Assembly (NCBI RefSeq): GCF_001969815.1
Contig: NZ_MRBK01000005.1
Location: 53,275 to 117,274, forward strand
Source of the DNA: Bacillus swezeyi
Lineage (GTDB): Bacteria; Bacillota; Bacilli; Bacillales; Bacillaceae
Direction of reading: 5' to 3'
Length of the DNA: 64,000 bases
Shown here: piece by piece, positions 34,644 to 43,319 of the stretch
How positions within the stretch are numbered: position 1 is the stretch's first letter
Layout: the number at the start of each line of letters is the position of its first letter
Notes under the pieces: generated by a model
Told to the model about the DNA's origin: nothing
What the model saw: only the letters and a program-made list of their open reading frames with translations
Databases searched by the model: none
Program-made: the position numbers and the translations under genes

Positions 34644-35729
34644 ATGAGTGCCACTGCCTTGCCGGCCTTCGGGCTGCACATTCATCCGAAGAATCTGCTC
34701 GGTTTAAACAGGGACGTCTGGAATGATGAAGCGGTTCCGGGGATGCTTCAAACCGGTTCAGGAAAAGCACCGGTCTCCATTTCATACAGAGGTGCGCACA
34801 CCCGCAAGCTGCCAAAGAAATCTTACTTTATTCAATATCGAAATCAGGCAGAAAAAAAATCGGAGACAGAATTTCATTTAAACGCCGAATTCTACGATCC
34901 TTCTTTCATCCGCAACAGACTTTCCTTTTATTTTTTTGAAAAAATCGGCGTTCTTTCACCATCAGCTTCTCATGTTTTTCTCTATTTAAATGAAAAAAAA
35001 GAAGGCGTCTATTTAAAAATCGAATCTGTTGACGATCTTTTCTTAAAGAGGAGACATTTAGAAGGAGGGGCTATTTATTATGCCGTTGATGACGATGCTA
35101 ATTTTTCCCTTCTGAGTTCTTTTGACAAACAGCCGAAGCAAAACCTTCAGCAAGGCTATGAAAGAAAATTGGGTTCGAACCGTCATGACAGCTACTTGCA
35201 AGAGTTTATCTACTTTATCAATACTGCAAAAGATGACATGTTTGAAAAAGAAATCAAGCGCTACTTGGATGTCAAACAATATTTGCTGTGGCTCATCGGA
35301 GCCGTCTGCACCCAGAACTTCGACGGATTCGTCCATAATTATGCTCTTTATTTAAATGAGCGGACAAAGACATTTCAAATCATTCCTTGGGATTATGATG
35401 CGACATGGGGGCGGAATATTCACGGAGAGGAAATGGAACATGACCGCATTCCGGCGACAGGCTTTAATACATTATCTGCCAGAATCCTTGACATTCCAGC
35501 CTTTAAATCTCAATACTTTATGTTAATGAAAAACATATTGCAGCATGAATTCACCATCAGCAGGCTTTCACCCCCGCTTACAACATGGCATGCCGACATT
35601 GCTCCATTTCTTGAACAAGATCCATATACAAATACTGCTTTTCATCAGCTGGAAGAAGAGCAGAAACAGATTTTTCAATATATTGAAAAGAGAAAACGCT
35701 TTTTGCTTTTAGAGCTTTCCAGGTTTTAA
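34644..35729 (+). CDS. CotH-family spore coat protein kinase
   Basis: 361 aa. CotH proteins are atypical secretory-type kinases that phosphorylate coat proteins CotB and CotG. Here TQNFDGFVHNYALY (Asp227, Asn232) and IPWDYDATWGRN (Asp250, Asp252) sit where the catalytic and metal residues of CotH lie. The early GAHTRKLPKKSYFIQ is a family mark. Three consecutive ATGs follow GGAGG; 34644 has the best spacing (8 nt). By position it corresponds to B. subtilis yisJ rather than to cotH itself. Divergent from the CotG-like gene, a probable substrate. Confidence 0.82.
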   Translation: MSATALPAFGLHIHPKNLLGLNRDVWNDEAVPGMLQTGSGKAPVSISYRGAHTRKLPKKSYFIQYRNQAEKKSETEFHLNAEFYDPSFIRNRLSFYFFEKIGVLSPSASHVFLYLNEKKEGVYLKIESVDDLFLKRRHLEGGAIYYAVDDDANFSLLSSFDKQPKQNLQQGYERKLGSNRHDSYLQEFIYFINTAKDDMFEKEIKRYLDVKQYLLWLIGAVCTQNFDGFVHNYALYLNERTKTFQIIPWDYDATWGRNIHGEEMEHDRIPATGFNTLSARILDIPAFKSQYFMLMKNILQHEFTISRLSPPLTTWHADIAPFLEQDPYTNTAFHQLEEEQKQIFQYIEKRKRFLLLELSRF

Positions 35730-35885
35730 CCTTCTCGGCAAACACCAAAAAAAATGTCACATTTTTTGTCATATTGACGAAAAAAATCCTTTTAACACAA
35801 AATAGGGTATACTATCAATATCAAGAAACATAAAAATCCAAAGCTGAATCCCGGCTCAAAATATAATTGAAAGTTGGAGACTGCC

Positions 35886-36077
35886 ATGATGAACAATAAA
35901 ATTGAAGCAAAAAGACTAGCCTTAATTGAAACCGCCCAAAAATTCGGAATCAATTCCAAAGAGGCCATTCAATGCAGTCAGGAATTGGACAACTTGCTGA
36001 ATCAAAGAATGCAGACACATGAAAACAGCCTGCATAGAGAAAAAGCTTTCGAAAGCGGCAACCGCCATACTTCATGA
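35886..36077 (+). CDS. yisI: Spo0E-family aspartyl-phosphate phosphatase (YisI)
   Basis: 63 aa, all-helical. The motif SQELD (31-35) is the Spo0E signature; the family dephosphorylates Spo0A-P and so delays sporulation. ATG 35886 follows GGAG (6 nt). An in-frame ATG at 35889 is also possible. Located between the cotH-like gene and gerP as in B. subtilis. Confidence 0.85.
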   Translation: MMNNKIEAKRLALIETAQKFGINSKEAIQCSQELDNLLNQRMQTHENSLHREKAFESGNRHTS

Positions 36078-36159
36078 CAGCCCGTTCCACATCCTGATCA
36101 ACGGCGCCTCCCGTTTTTTTCGGGGCTGGCATCAGTCTGCATCAGTGGACTATTGCGAT

Positions 36160-36453
36160 CTAATCAACCAATGTTTTTTGAACATAAATGATCGTACAAA
36201 CGCCGTAAGCCAGGATGGCGGAAGGGGTAAATGATTCTTGATACGGGATATGAACAAAGCCGTTCAGCAGCAATAAAAATCCGCTGTTCCAAAAGAAATA
36301 TCCAGCGATTTTAGCCAGCTTATCTTTATCCCTGATTCTTTCCTGGCGAAAGCCTCTTAAAATCCAAGTCTGTTTTTTGATTCCCACTGCATAAGCTGCG
36401 AAAAAAAACAGCAGAGCCGCAGCTATTGATTGAATATGACCTTCAAAATACAT
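36160..36453 (-). CDS. Small membrane protein, probably DUF3784
   Basis: 97 aa with three predicted membrane helices (about 8-24, 50-68 and 75-92). The segment KKQTWILRGFRQERIRDKDK between helices 1 and 2 resembles the conserved loop of DUF3784 proteins. ATG 36453 has GGGGGA. I do not recall it at this place in B. subtilis. Function unknown. Confidence 0.7.
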   Translation of the reverse strand: MYFEGHIQSIAAALLFFFAAYAVGIKKQTWILRGFRQERIRDKDKLAKIAGYFFWNSGFLLLLNGFVHIPYQESFTPSAILAYGVCTIIYVQKTLVD

Positions 36454-36557
36454 ATGACTTCCCCCATTGCCGAACTTCTTTTACTTCGTACGTTTCTCTC
36501 CCTGAAAACGTTTCATTTGTTGATTCAATAGAAGACAAAAGGATTTCTTTTTTAATC

Positions 36558-36584
36558 ACAAATGCGCCTATTCCACATAGGATA
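36558..36584 (+). promoter_or_regulatory. Sigma-K promoter of the gerP operon
   Basis: AC (36558-36559), exactly 16 bp, CATAGGATA (36576-36584), a perfect fit to the mother-cell sigma-K pattern. gerP is known to be expressed late in the mother cell in B. subtilis. Confidence 0.85.
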
Positions 36585-36635
36585 TGGTGTATAGCCCATT
36601 AAAAAATGTTTTATCACTGTAAAGGGTGTGCCTTA

Positions 36636-36857
36636 ATGCCAGCCATTGTCGGAGCTTTTAAAGTAAATGCCGTCGGTACGAGCGGAGTTGTTCATGTCGG
36701 GGATTGCATCACGATTTCTCCTTATGCTGAGGTTAAAACATTTGCGGGCGCCGGAAGCTTTAATACCGGTGACGGAGTCAGCGTATACAACCAAAACAGC
36801 ATCACCAACACATACGACAATGATATGATCGATCAGCCGGTCGCAGGTAATCTGTAA
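36636..36857 (+). CDS. gerPA: Spore germination protein GerPA
   Basis: 73 aa, the B. subtilis length. [15 protein letters not shown] and VVHVGD are the family N-terminus. GerP proteins sit in the coat and let germinants reach the inner membrane. ATG 36636 follows AAAGGGTG. First gene of the operon. Confidence 0.92.
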   Translation: MPAIVGAFKVNAVGTSGVVHVGDCITISPYAEVKTFAGAGSFNTGDGVSVYNQNSITNTYDNDMIDQPVAGNL

Positions 36858-36868
36858 GGGGTGAAGGC

Positions 36869-37111
36869 ATGAACTTTTATATCAATCAAACGATACAAAT
36901 CAACTATTTAAGAGTGGAAGGAATCAGCAACTCTTCCGTCTTGCAGATAGGGAGCGCCGGTTCAATCAAAACGCTTGCCAACCTGTACAATACCGGAAGC
37001 TACACAGAAGCCGCCCCGCCAGTGACCGGAGAGGTTTTTGATGGTGCTTTTGAAGATGGGGATTCACCGATCTTCGTTCCACTTCAGGCTCCTTCTGTTA
37101 CAACAGGATAA
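36869..37111 (+). CDS. gerPB: Spore germination protein GerPB
   Basis: 80 aa. It starts MNFYINQTIQINYLRVEG and carries SSVLQIGSAGSIKTLANLYNT in one stretch, the GerPB pattern; GerPD and GerPE share the 'ISxSSVxxIGxxxxI' theme. 11 bp after gerPA with a GGGGTG site. Confidence 0.92.
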   Translation: MNFYINQTIQINYLRVEGISNSSVLQIGSAGSIKTLANLYNTGSYTEAAPPVTGEVFDGAFEDGDSPIFVPLQAPSVTTG

Positions 37112-37129
37112 ACGGGGGTGTATAATCTT

Positions 37130-37735
37130 ATGAAGCAAAGCAATCCACAGAACTGGTATGGGTATTTGCAGCAGCAGGCTACACAGATTCAGCGGCTCGA
37201 AAGGCAGATTGCCATATTGCAGTCGGAATTGAACCAATTGAAAGAAAATCCCGGCACCCGGATCGACCGGATCGAATACAAATTTGATCAATTAAAGATC
37301 GAACGGCTGGACGGAACGCTCAATATCGGTCTCAATCCGGCAGACCCGGATAATGTGGAAAACTTTGAAATCGCACAGCAACAGCCGGATATCGGGACCC
37401 TTCAGCAGGAGCTTGGCAGCCAGCTGATGCAGCAAACGAGACAAATCGTTGACGCTTACTTAAATGAAGAAACCCCTCTTCTGCTGGAACAGCTGGAAGA
37501 TCGGTACGACAGCAAAATTGATGATACAAACCGACAGCATATCATCGAAGACATACGAAAGCAGATCGACAGCCGCATCCGCTATTATGTCAAACATGTA
37601 AAGCCGGATGATTCTATTTCTCCGAGGGAGCATGCTGAACGGTTGGCTGACTATGTGAAGCAGGATATCGCCCGGGCAATCGAACATTTTCTACAATCGA
37701 TACCTGATGAAATGAAAGGGGATGAGAACGAATGA
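37130..37735 (+). CDS. gerPC: Spore germination protein GerPC
   Basis: 201 aa from ATG 37130, which has GGGGGTG 9 nt upstream; a GTG at 37118 would add four residues and reach the 205 aa I recall for B. subtilis. The N-terminal third is a coiled coil (RLERQIAILQSELNQLKE). It is the one gerP product with a separate fold, and is required for coat permeability. Overlaps gerPD by 4 bp. Confidence 0.9.
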   Translation: MKQSNPQNWYGYLQQQATQIQRLERQIAILQSELNQLKENPGTRIDRIEYKFDQLKIERLDGTLNIGLNPADPDNVENFEIAQQQPDIGTLQQELGSQLMQQTRQIVDAYLNEETPLLLEQLEDRYDSKIDDTNRQHIIEDIRKQIDSRIRYYVKHVKPDDSISPREHAERLADYVKQDIARAIEHFLQSIPDEMKGDENE

Positions 37736-37914
37736 ATTTTACCGTTGTGAACCGCTGTTTTGATGTTGGCAGCATTAACATCACAGGGGTTTCGAGCTCC
37801 TCTGTGTTTCTAATCGGAGATACAGAGTGCATCTCCCTGTCATCGATTTTTGATACGCCGCCTGAATCTCTTATTATCGGTCCTTTTGTGCCGCTGGCCC
37901 CTGAATCACCATGA
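37732..37914 (+). CDS. gerPD: Spore germination protein GerPD
   Basis: 60 aa. MNFTVVNRCFDVGSINITGV and SSSVFLIGDTECISL are typical. It overlaps gerPC and gerPE by 4 bp each (ATGA), so translation is coupled. Confidence 0.9.
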   Translation: MNFTVVNRCFDVGSINITGVSSSSVFLIGDTECISLSSIFDTPPESLIIGPFVPLAPESP

Positions 37915-38291
37915 TCAGAACGTCAAAAGTTAAATTTTTAAAAGTGCATTCAATCGGGATTACCAGCACACTGCAAATCGGGGATGCCGAAGAGCTTGTT
38001 CTCAAGGGAAAAATTCTCGCTGTCCAACGATACCTTTCACTTTTTTTCGGGAATGAAGGCTCATTGAATCAGGAAGACTTTCAGCTTTATCGGCAGCCTA
38101 TTCCCCAATTGCTTCCCGAAACCGGCGTCTCTTCAGCTTTTTTCAATGAAATCCCGGCTATTCGCGTCAGGGCGGTTAAGGTTACAGGTATCTCCACTTC
38201 TTCAGTTGTCCAGGTAGGCTCGACGCGCCGCATCATTTCCGACTCGAGAGTCAAGCATATCAGAAAGCTTCCGCCAAGGAACTCACAATAG
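37911..38291 (+). CDS. gerPE: Spore germination protein GerPE
   Basis: 126 aa with two copies of the GerP theme: FLKVHSIGITSTLQIGDAEE near the start and VKVTGISTSSVVQVGSTR near the end. Fifth gene of the operon. Confidence 0.9.
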   Translation: MIRTSKVKFLKVHSIGITSTLQIGDAEELVLKGKILAVQRYLSLFFGNEGSLNQEDFQLYRQPIPQLLPETGVSSAFFNEIPAIRVRAVKVTGISTSSVVQVGSTRRIISDSRVKHIRKLPPRNSQ

Positions 38292-38346
38292 CCGAACGGC
38301 CGACATATACTGTTTCCGAGACTTCTAAAAAGGATGTCGATCAATC

Positions 38347-38565
38347 ATGCCAGCCATTGTCGGACCTATTAAGATCAACGAGATCTCAGGAGGAGTAGTG
38401 AATTTCGGCGATTCCTTTTACCTTTCTCCAAAAAGCACTTCAAAATCTGCACTCGGTTCTGGTGCTGGTAATACAGGAGATTTCCTTATCGTCAACAGCG
38501 GTATAAATGCAACAAATTATATAGACCCGGATGTAAGCGACCAGAATGTTGTCGGAAATGCATAA
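38347..38565 (+). CDS. gerPF: Spore germination protein GerPF
   Basis: 72 aa. MPAIVGPIKINEISGGVVNF resembles GerPA and the partial gene at the left window edge. ATG 38347 follows AAAAAGGATG. Last gene of the operon, 55 bp after gerPE, and convergent with sbcC. Confidence 0.92.
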   Translation: MPAIVGPIKINEISGGVVNFGDSFYLSPKSTSKSALGSGAGNTGDFLIVNSGINATNYIDPDVSDQNVVGNA

Positions 38566-38597
38566 AGCAGCCTCTTCGGTTAAGAAGGAGGCTGCTT
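38565..38597. terminator. Terminator of gerP
   Basis: AAGCAGCCTC and GAGGCTGCTT form a perfect 10-bp stem directly after gerPF. B. subtilis has hlpB (yisB) between gerPF and sbcC; the 115 bp here leave no room for it. Confidence 0.8.
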
Positions 38598-38679
38598 TCC
38601 TGAGCTTGCTTGGAAACGCATCAGCTCCATACAAAGGAACGGCTGCCTGTGGACCGCCGGCATCACATCCTTGTGAAAA

Positions 38680-41600
38680 TCAAATCATCTCAAGCGATAC
38701 GGATGTTCCTTTTCCGCTCGGCTCTGCCGGGTGTACAATCAGCTTTTTCGGCAGTCTTGCACGAAGCTCCTGAACATGGCTGATGACGCCGACCGACAGA
38801 TTGTCCGACTGGAGTTTTTCCAAAGCCGTGACGACCGTATCCAGCAAATCCTGATCAAGCGTACCGAAGCCTTCATCCAAAAAGAAGAATTGAAGCGGGT
38901 ATTCCCCCCGAAGCTGGATCTGTGCTGAAAGGGCAAGCGCGAGCGCCAGGGATGTCAGGAAAGTCTCTCCCCCTGACAAGCTTGTCACAGGACGTTTGAC
39001 TCCGCCATTGGCATCATCCCTCATCACGAATCCGCCTTCTGAATCGACTTCAATCGCATATCTCTGTCTTGTCAGCCCTCCGAGTCTTGCTGACGCGTCT
39101 CTCGTCACGCTCTCAAGCTGTTCTTCCGCCAAATATTCAACAAAACTGTTCCCTTTAAATACGGCTTGAAGTTTATCGAGACGATCGATGTAAGTCTGCC
39201 ATTCTTTCAAGGATGCTTCAAGCTCTTTAAATCGTTTATGATTTTCACGGATGACAGCCAGCGCTTTTCCTGCTGCCCCCCTTTCCTCTAAGGCACTACT
39301 GAACGCTTCTTCCGCCTGTTCTTTTAACACGGCTGCTTTTTCCCATTCTTCCGCAGAAATCGATCTGCCGCCAAGCTTTTCCGCAATCCGTTTTAGATTT
39401 GATTCAAACTGTTTTGTTTGATCCCAATATGATTGAATGTCATGTTTCAGCCGGGCGAGCTCTTCGGCGTCTAGCAGAAGTTTTTTGACTTCAGCGGCCT
39501 GCTCAAACATTGTATCTCCGGCTTTTTCCCTCCAGACGTCTGCCGCTTTTTCCAGCCTTGCCGATGCTTCCCGCAAAGCAAGCTCACAGCCTTTTGTCTG
39601 GGCTCTTAATTGGCTGATGCGCGACTCCGTTTCCTTCAGCTGTTCATACAGCGCCTTCTCCTCATCATTCAGCTTTGCCAATTGTGATTTCACATCTTGC
39701 AGCCGTTCTTCTATGGCAGCTGTATCAGGATAATCCTTAAGCTCTTTTTGATAATCGCTTATTTCTTTTTTCAGGCTTTCAATCATATAATGGAGATCCA
39801 GTTTTTCTTTATCGAGCGTAAACAGACGCTCAGTCAGCTTATCTTTCTGCTGTTCATGCTCCTCTAGAAAATGGATGCTTGTTTCAATCCTTTTTTCATA
39901 TTCTTCTGCGGCAAGATCCTTTTCTTCAATTGATTTCTGCCATTTTTCAGCCTGTTCGTGAGACAGGCCCTCAAATTGTTCGGCAAAGCTCTTTTGCTGC
40001 TCGTTTAGCGAATCGTTCAGCCCGCGGACACGCTGTTCCAGCCGTTCTTGCTCTTTTCGTTCATAGCTGATCCGTTCGCGAATCTGTTCGCGTTTTTTGG
40101 ATGCTTCTTTGTAGGCGTGAAGCAGCTTGGACATACGGCTTTTTATTTCATTGAGGTCCTGCCTGACCCCCTTCCATTCGAAGCCGATTTGCCTGAATCG
40201 TTCCGGAATCGATTCTTGTTCTAATGATGCAGCGGTTTCTGCCATTTCTGGTTCGCTTTTGCTTAAAAACGGACACTCGCTGATGAAATGATCTGACTGC
40301 TGTTCAAGAGTCACTTTGGCAGAAAGTAATTCCTGAGCTAACGCGGATGCTTCTGCTATGACAGTTTCAGCGTCCTTTAAATCAGCCTCCGTTTCTTCGA
40401 ATAAGATGCTTTGCACATTGCTGTGAGCGGGTTTTTCATGATGTGTAGAACCGCAAACCGGGCAAGGCTCTCCTTTTTTAAGCTTTTTTGAAAGCTCTCT
40501 CGTCAGCTGATCCATTTTTGCCTGTTCACGATTTGCCAGAATGCCATCCCTCTTTTGGACTGCTTGATGAACAGTCTCAGCGAGGGATCTATCCGTTTCA
40601 CAAACCATCGCATAAGCGCGTTCGACTGCGGAAAACGCAGATTGAATATTCTCTTCCTCGCTTTTCATCATACGGTCCAGCTTTTGCTGTTCTTGCTGAA
40701 GCTCTCTGATCACGGCTTGGTGTTTGTCCAATCGTTCCTGTTCCGCCGCAGCCTCGCTTTGAAGCTGCTGAATCTGAAAGGCAAGCTGGCCGGCATGCCG
40801 GCAGTTTTTTCGTTCTTCACTCGACACCTGAACGGATTTCAGTTCTGCCTTCAGCTGATTCTGTCTGCTTGCGCCCCTCTCCAGCAGATTTTTCACCTTA
40901 GCCAATTCATCAGTCGCATGTTTGATCTCTTCTTCTTTTACTCTTTTTTCTTCCTGTTTTGCATCGGCTTCTTTTTGAACGGCAGCCCGCTGTTTCTCAA
41001 TCTCTTTCAAAGCGGTGAGCTGTTCCTCCTGCTTCAGAAGCTCAGGTTCTTTTTCGTTCTTCAGTTTTCTGAAGTTCTCATAACCTTGCTGCGCTTTTTC
41101 ATGCAGAACTTCATATTTTTCCAATTCCCCTCGGGCCTGTTTTTCTTCATGCTCTGCCCGTGCGGCATCTTGCTGAGCTTCAAGAAAACCATCAGCATAC
41201 GGCTTCAGCATGCCTGCTGTTTCGGCAAGGTGCAGACGAGTCTCTTTTTCTGCAATCATATCCTTTTTCTTGAAAAGCTCTGCCTCATCTTTTGAATAGC
41301 TCTCTTTTTCCTTTTGCAGATTCCAGATTTCCTGGCATTCTTCAAAGTGGTGGATTTGCATATCACGTTCACGCTGTTTCATTTGCAATGACTGTTCGGC
41401 TTCTTCAAGATGCTTTTCCGCGCGTTTTAGCGCTTCTGCTCCGGCCTCGCCCAGCCCCGCCTGTTCGGCGAGCATTTCGTTTTTTTTCGCATATGCTTTT
41501 TGAGCCTGTTTTTTGAGCTTTTTCACCAGCCGATCGCCGTATTGCTCAAGGTTGAAAAGGCGCTGAAGCATCTGTCTGCGGTCTGCCCCTTTTAAGGAAA

Positions 41601-42072
41601 GAAACTCGGCGAATTTTCCTTGCGGCAAAACGACAGCTCTTGTGAAATCATCGATCGTCAAGCCGAGCAGTTCCTCGACTTTTCGGTTCACATCATTGGC
41701 TTTATCAGCTAAAACCGTTTGTTGTTCTTTCATTTCTATAAAGCGGCAGATGGAGGTTTTGACTTTTGTCTCATCTGTCCGCTTAAACACCCGCTCCACT
41801 TTATAAGCTGTTTCATGGCCGGTTTGAAGCTTAAATGTGAAGGAGACGGAAAGCTCGGCTTCAGCATGGTTCAAAATGCCGTGCGTATTGTTGGAGGCCC
41901 TCTCCACTTTTCCGTATAAAGCCAGGGTCATGGCGTCCAGTATCGATGATTTTCCGCTTCCGGTCGGTCCGAAGATGCCGAATACCCCGGCACCACACAG
42001 GCGCTCAAAATCAATCACCTGTTCTTCCCTGAAACTGTGCAGACCTTTGATGGACAGGGAAATCGGCTTCAT
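38680..42072 (-). CDS. sbcC: Exonuclease subunit SbcC (Rad50-like ATPase)
   Basis: 1130 aa SMC-like protein. Walker A GPTGSGKSS lies near 35, long coiled coils flank a zinc hook CPVCGS, and the C-terminal lobe has the signature SLSGGETFLTSLALALALS with Walker B FFLDEGFGTLD. With SbcD it opens hairpins and trims blocked DNA ends. It overlaps sbcD by 4 bp; same order as B. subtilis. Confidence 0.96.
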   Translation of the reverse strand: MKPISLSIKGLHSFREEQVIDFERLCGAGVFGIFGPTGSGKSSILDAMTLALYGKVERASNNTHGILNHAEAELSVSFTFKLQTGHETAYKVERVFKRTDETKVKTSICRFIEMKEQQTVLADKANDVNRKVEELLGLTIDDFTRAVVLPQGKFAEFLSLKGADRRQMLQRLFNLEQYGDRLVKKLKKQAQKAYAKKNEMLAEQAGLGEAGAEALKRAEKHLEEAEQSLQMKQRERDMQIHHFEECQEIWNLQKEKESYSKDEAELFKKKDMIAEKETRLHLAETAGMLKPYADGFLEAQQDAARAEHEEKQARGELEKYEVLHEKAQQGYENFRKLKNEKEPELLKQEEQLTALKEIEKQRAAVQKEADAKQEEKRVKEEEIKHATDELAKVKNLLERGASRQNQLKAELKSVQVSSEERKNCRHAGQLAFQIQQLQSEAAAEQERLDKHQAVIRELQQEQQKLDRMMKSEEENIQSAFSAVERAYAMVCETDRSLAETVHQAVQKRDGILANREQAKMDQLTRELSKKLKKGEPCPVCGSTHHEKPAHSNVQSILFEETEADLKDAETVIAEASALAQELLSAKVTLEQQSDHFISECPFLSKSEPEMAETAASLEQESIPERFRQIGFEWKGVRQDLNEIKSRMSKLLHAYKEASKKREQIRERISYERKEQERLEQRVRGLNDSLNEQQKSFAEQFEGLSHEQAEKWQKSIEEKDLAAEEYEKRIETSIHFLEEHEQQKDKLTERLFTLDKEKLDLHYMIESLKKEISDYQKELKDYPDTAAIEERLQDVKSQLAKLNDEEKALYEQLKETESRISQLRAQTKGCELALREASARLEKAADVWREKAGDTMFEQAAEVKKLLLDAEELARLKHDIQSYWDQTKQFESNLKRIAEKLGGRSISAEEWEKAAVLKEQAEEAFSSALEERGAAGKALAVIRENHKRFKELEASLKEWQTYIDRLDKLQAVFKGNSFVEYLAEEQLESVTRDASARLGGLTRQRYAIEVDSEGGFVMRDDANGGVKRPVTSLSGGETFLTSLALALALSAQIQLRGEYPLQFFFLDEGFGTLDQDLLDTVVTALEKLQSDNLSVGVISHVQELRARLPKKLIVHPAEPSGKGTSVSLEMI

Positions 42073-43250
42073 GTGTCGTCCCCCTCTTCAAGTTCCATTC
42101 CGGAGGCAAGCTCCATAAACAATTTTACGGTTTCATCATCAGGAATCGCTCCGCCGGTCTGTCTTTCATAGAACTTTTTAAATCGTTCTTCGATCGGGAC
42201 GCTTTGCGACTGAGCCGTTCTTTTAACAGACGGAATGTCTTGAAATACCGGACGAATGTGGATGATTCCTTGATGCGCTTTTCTCAAACGATGAATCTCT
42301 TCAATCGAAAGCTGATCCGTCAGATGGATTTCAAGATCAACCCACGCATTCTTGTCCCTGCCTTCTTCAAGCCAGCTATACACTTGAGAAATCCCTTCTT
42401 CCGCCTTCCACTTCACAAGCGGCTTTCCGCTCGATAGGAAGACTTCTTCCCATGATGCCGCTTCACCCGGTGCAGCTTCAACAACGGTAACCGACTTCGC
42501 ATATCCGGCTTCTGAAAAGCTGTAGGCTAGAGGGGAGCCGGAATATCTTGCAAGTGTGCGGGCCCGTTTGATCGTCTGCGGACGATGAAGATGCCCAAGC
42601 GCTACATAAGCGGCGTTTTCAGGAAGGCTTTCCGCTGCCACCGTATACGCGCCCCCGACTTCGATGGGCCGCTCTGAATCAGTTTGGCTGCCTCCCGCCA
42701 CATAAATATGGCTAGCCGCAATCTGAACGGCATCCTTTCTGAACTTCCGGCTCATATGCTGAAAGGTCTGTTTGATTTTCTCGTCATACTGGTCGCGCAG
42801 CAGTTTTTCATCAAACGCCTCGGACAGCACTTCATTCAACCTCGATTCAGACGGGTAGGCAAGCGCCGCGACAGAGAGGATTTCTCCCGCTGAAGCGACT
42901 TCTATATCAACGGGCTCTGCCTTCGGATATCCAATCAGATGGATGCCATGGTCTGTCGTCAGCGGAGAGGCGGCGGAAAGGCGGTCCGGATTATCATGGT
43001 TTCCTGCGATGACGACGACGGGACGCCTTCCTTTATCAGACAAGGCCGAAAGACTTTCATAAAATAACTGTTCGGCAAGGGCAGGCGGATTGACCGTATC
43101 AAAAGCGTCTCCAGCCATGACGACGGCATCGATTTTCTCGTCTTTAACAATCCTTGCGAGTTCATCAAGAAAATCCTCCTGTTCTTTCAGGCGGCTTCTC
43201 CCTTCAAGGGTCTTTCCCAAATGCCAGTCCGCTGTATGTAAAATTCTCAA
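42069..43250 (-). CDS. sbcD: Exonuclease subunit SbcD (Mre11-like nuclease)
   Basis: 393 aa. Phosphoesterase motifs are in order: TADWHLGK, MAGDAFD, AGNHDNPDR, ASHIY and LGHLHRPQ. It is the Mn-dependent nuclease of the SbcCD complex. ATG 43250 lies 70 bp after addA, so it is probably cotranscribed with addBA. Confidence 0.96.
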   Translation of the reverse strand: MRILHTADWHLGKTLEGRSRLKEQEDFLDELARIVKDEKIDAVVMAGDAFDTVNPPALAEQLFYESLSALSDKGRRPVVVIAGNHDNPDRLSAASPLTTDHGIHLIGYPKAEPVDIEVASAGEILSVAALAYPSESRLNEVLSEAFDEKLLRDQYDEKIKQTFQHMSRKFRKDAVQIAASHIYVAGGSQTDSERPIEVGGAYTVAAESLPENAAYVALGHLHRPQTIKRARTLARYSGSPLAYSFSEAGYAKSVTVVEAAPGEAASWEEVFLSSGKPLVKWKAEEGISQVYSWLEEGRDKNAWVDLEIHLTDQLSIEEIHRLRKAHQGIIHIRPVFQDIPSVKRTAQSQSVPIEERFKKFYERQTGGAIPDDETVKLFMELASGMELEEGDDT

Positions 43251-43319
43251 AATCTAACCACCTCTCTTTTTGCCAAAACTTCCCCCAATGTATGTCTTAG
43301 GGGGAAGCAGGCGTTTTTG

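Noticed and set aside
40555..41295. 246-codon open frame on the plus strand within sbcC
   Set aside because: Antisense shadow of Glu/Lys-rich coiled-coil codons, giving a Leu/Phe-rich frame without ribosome binding site or family motifs.
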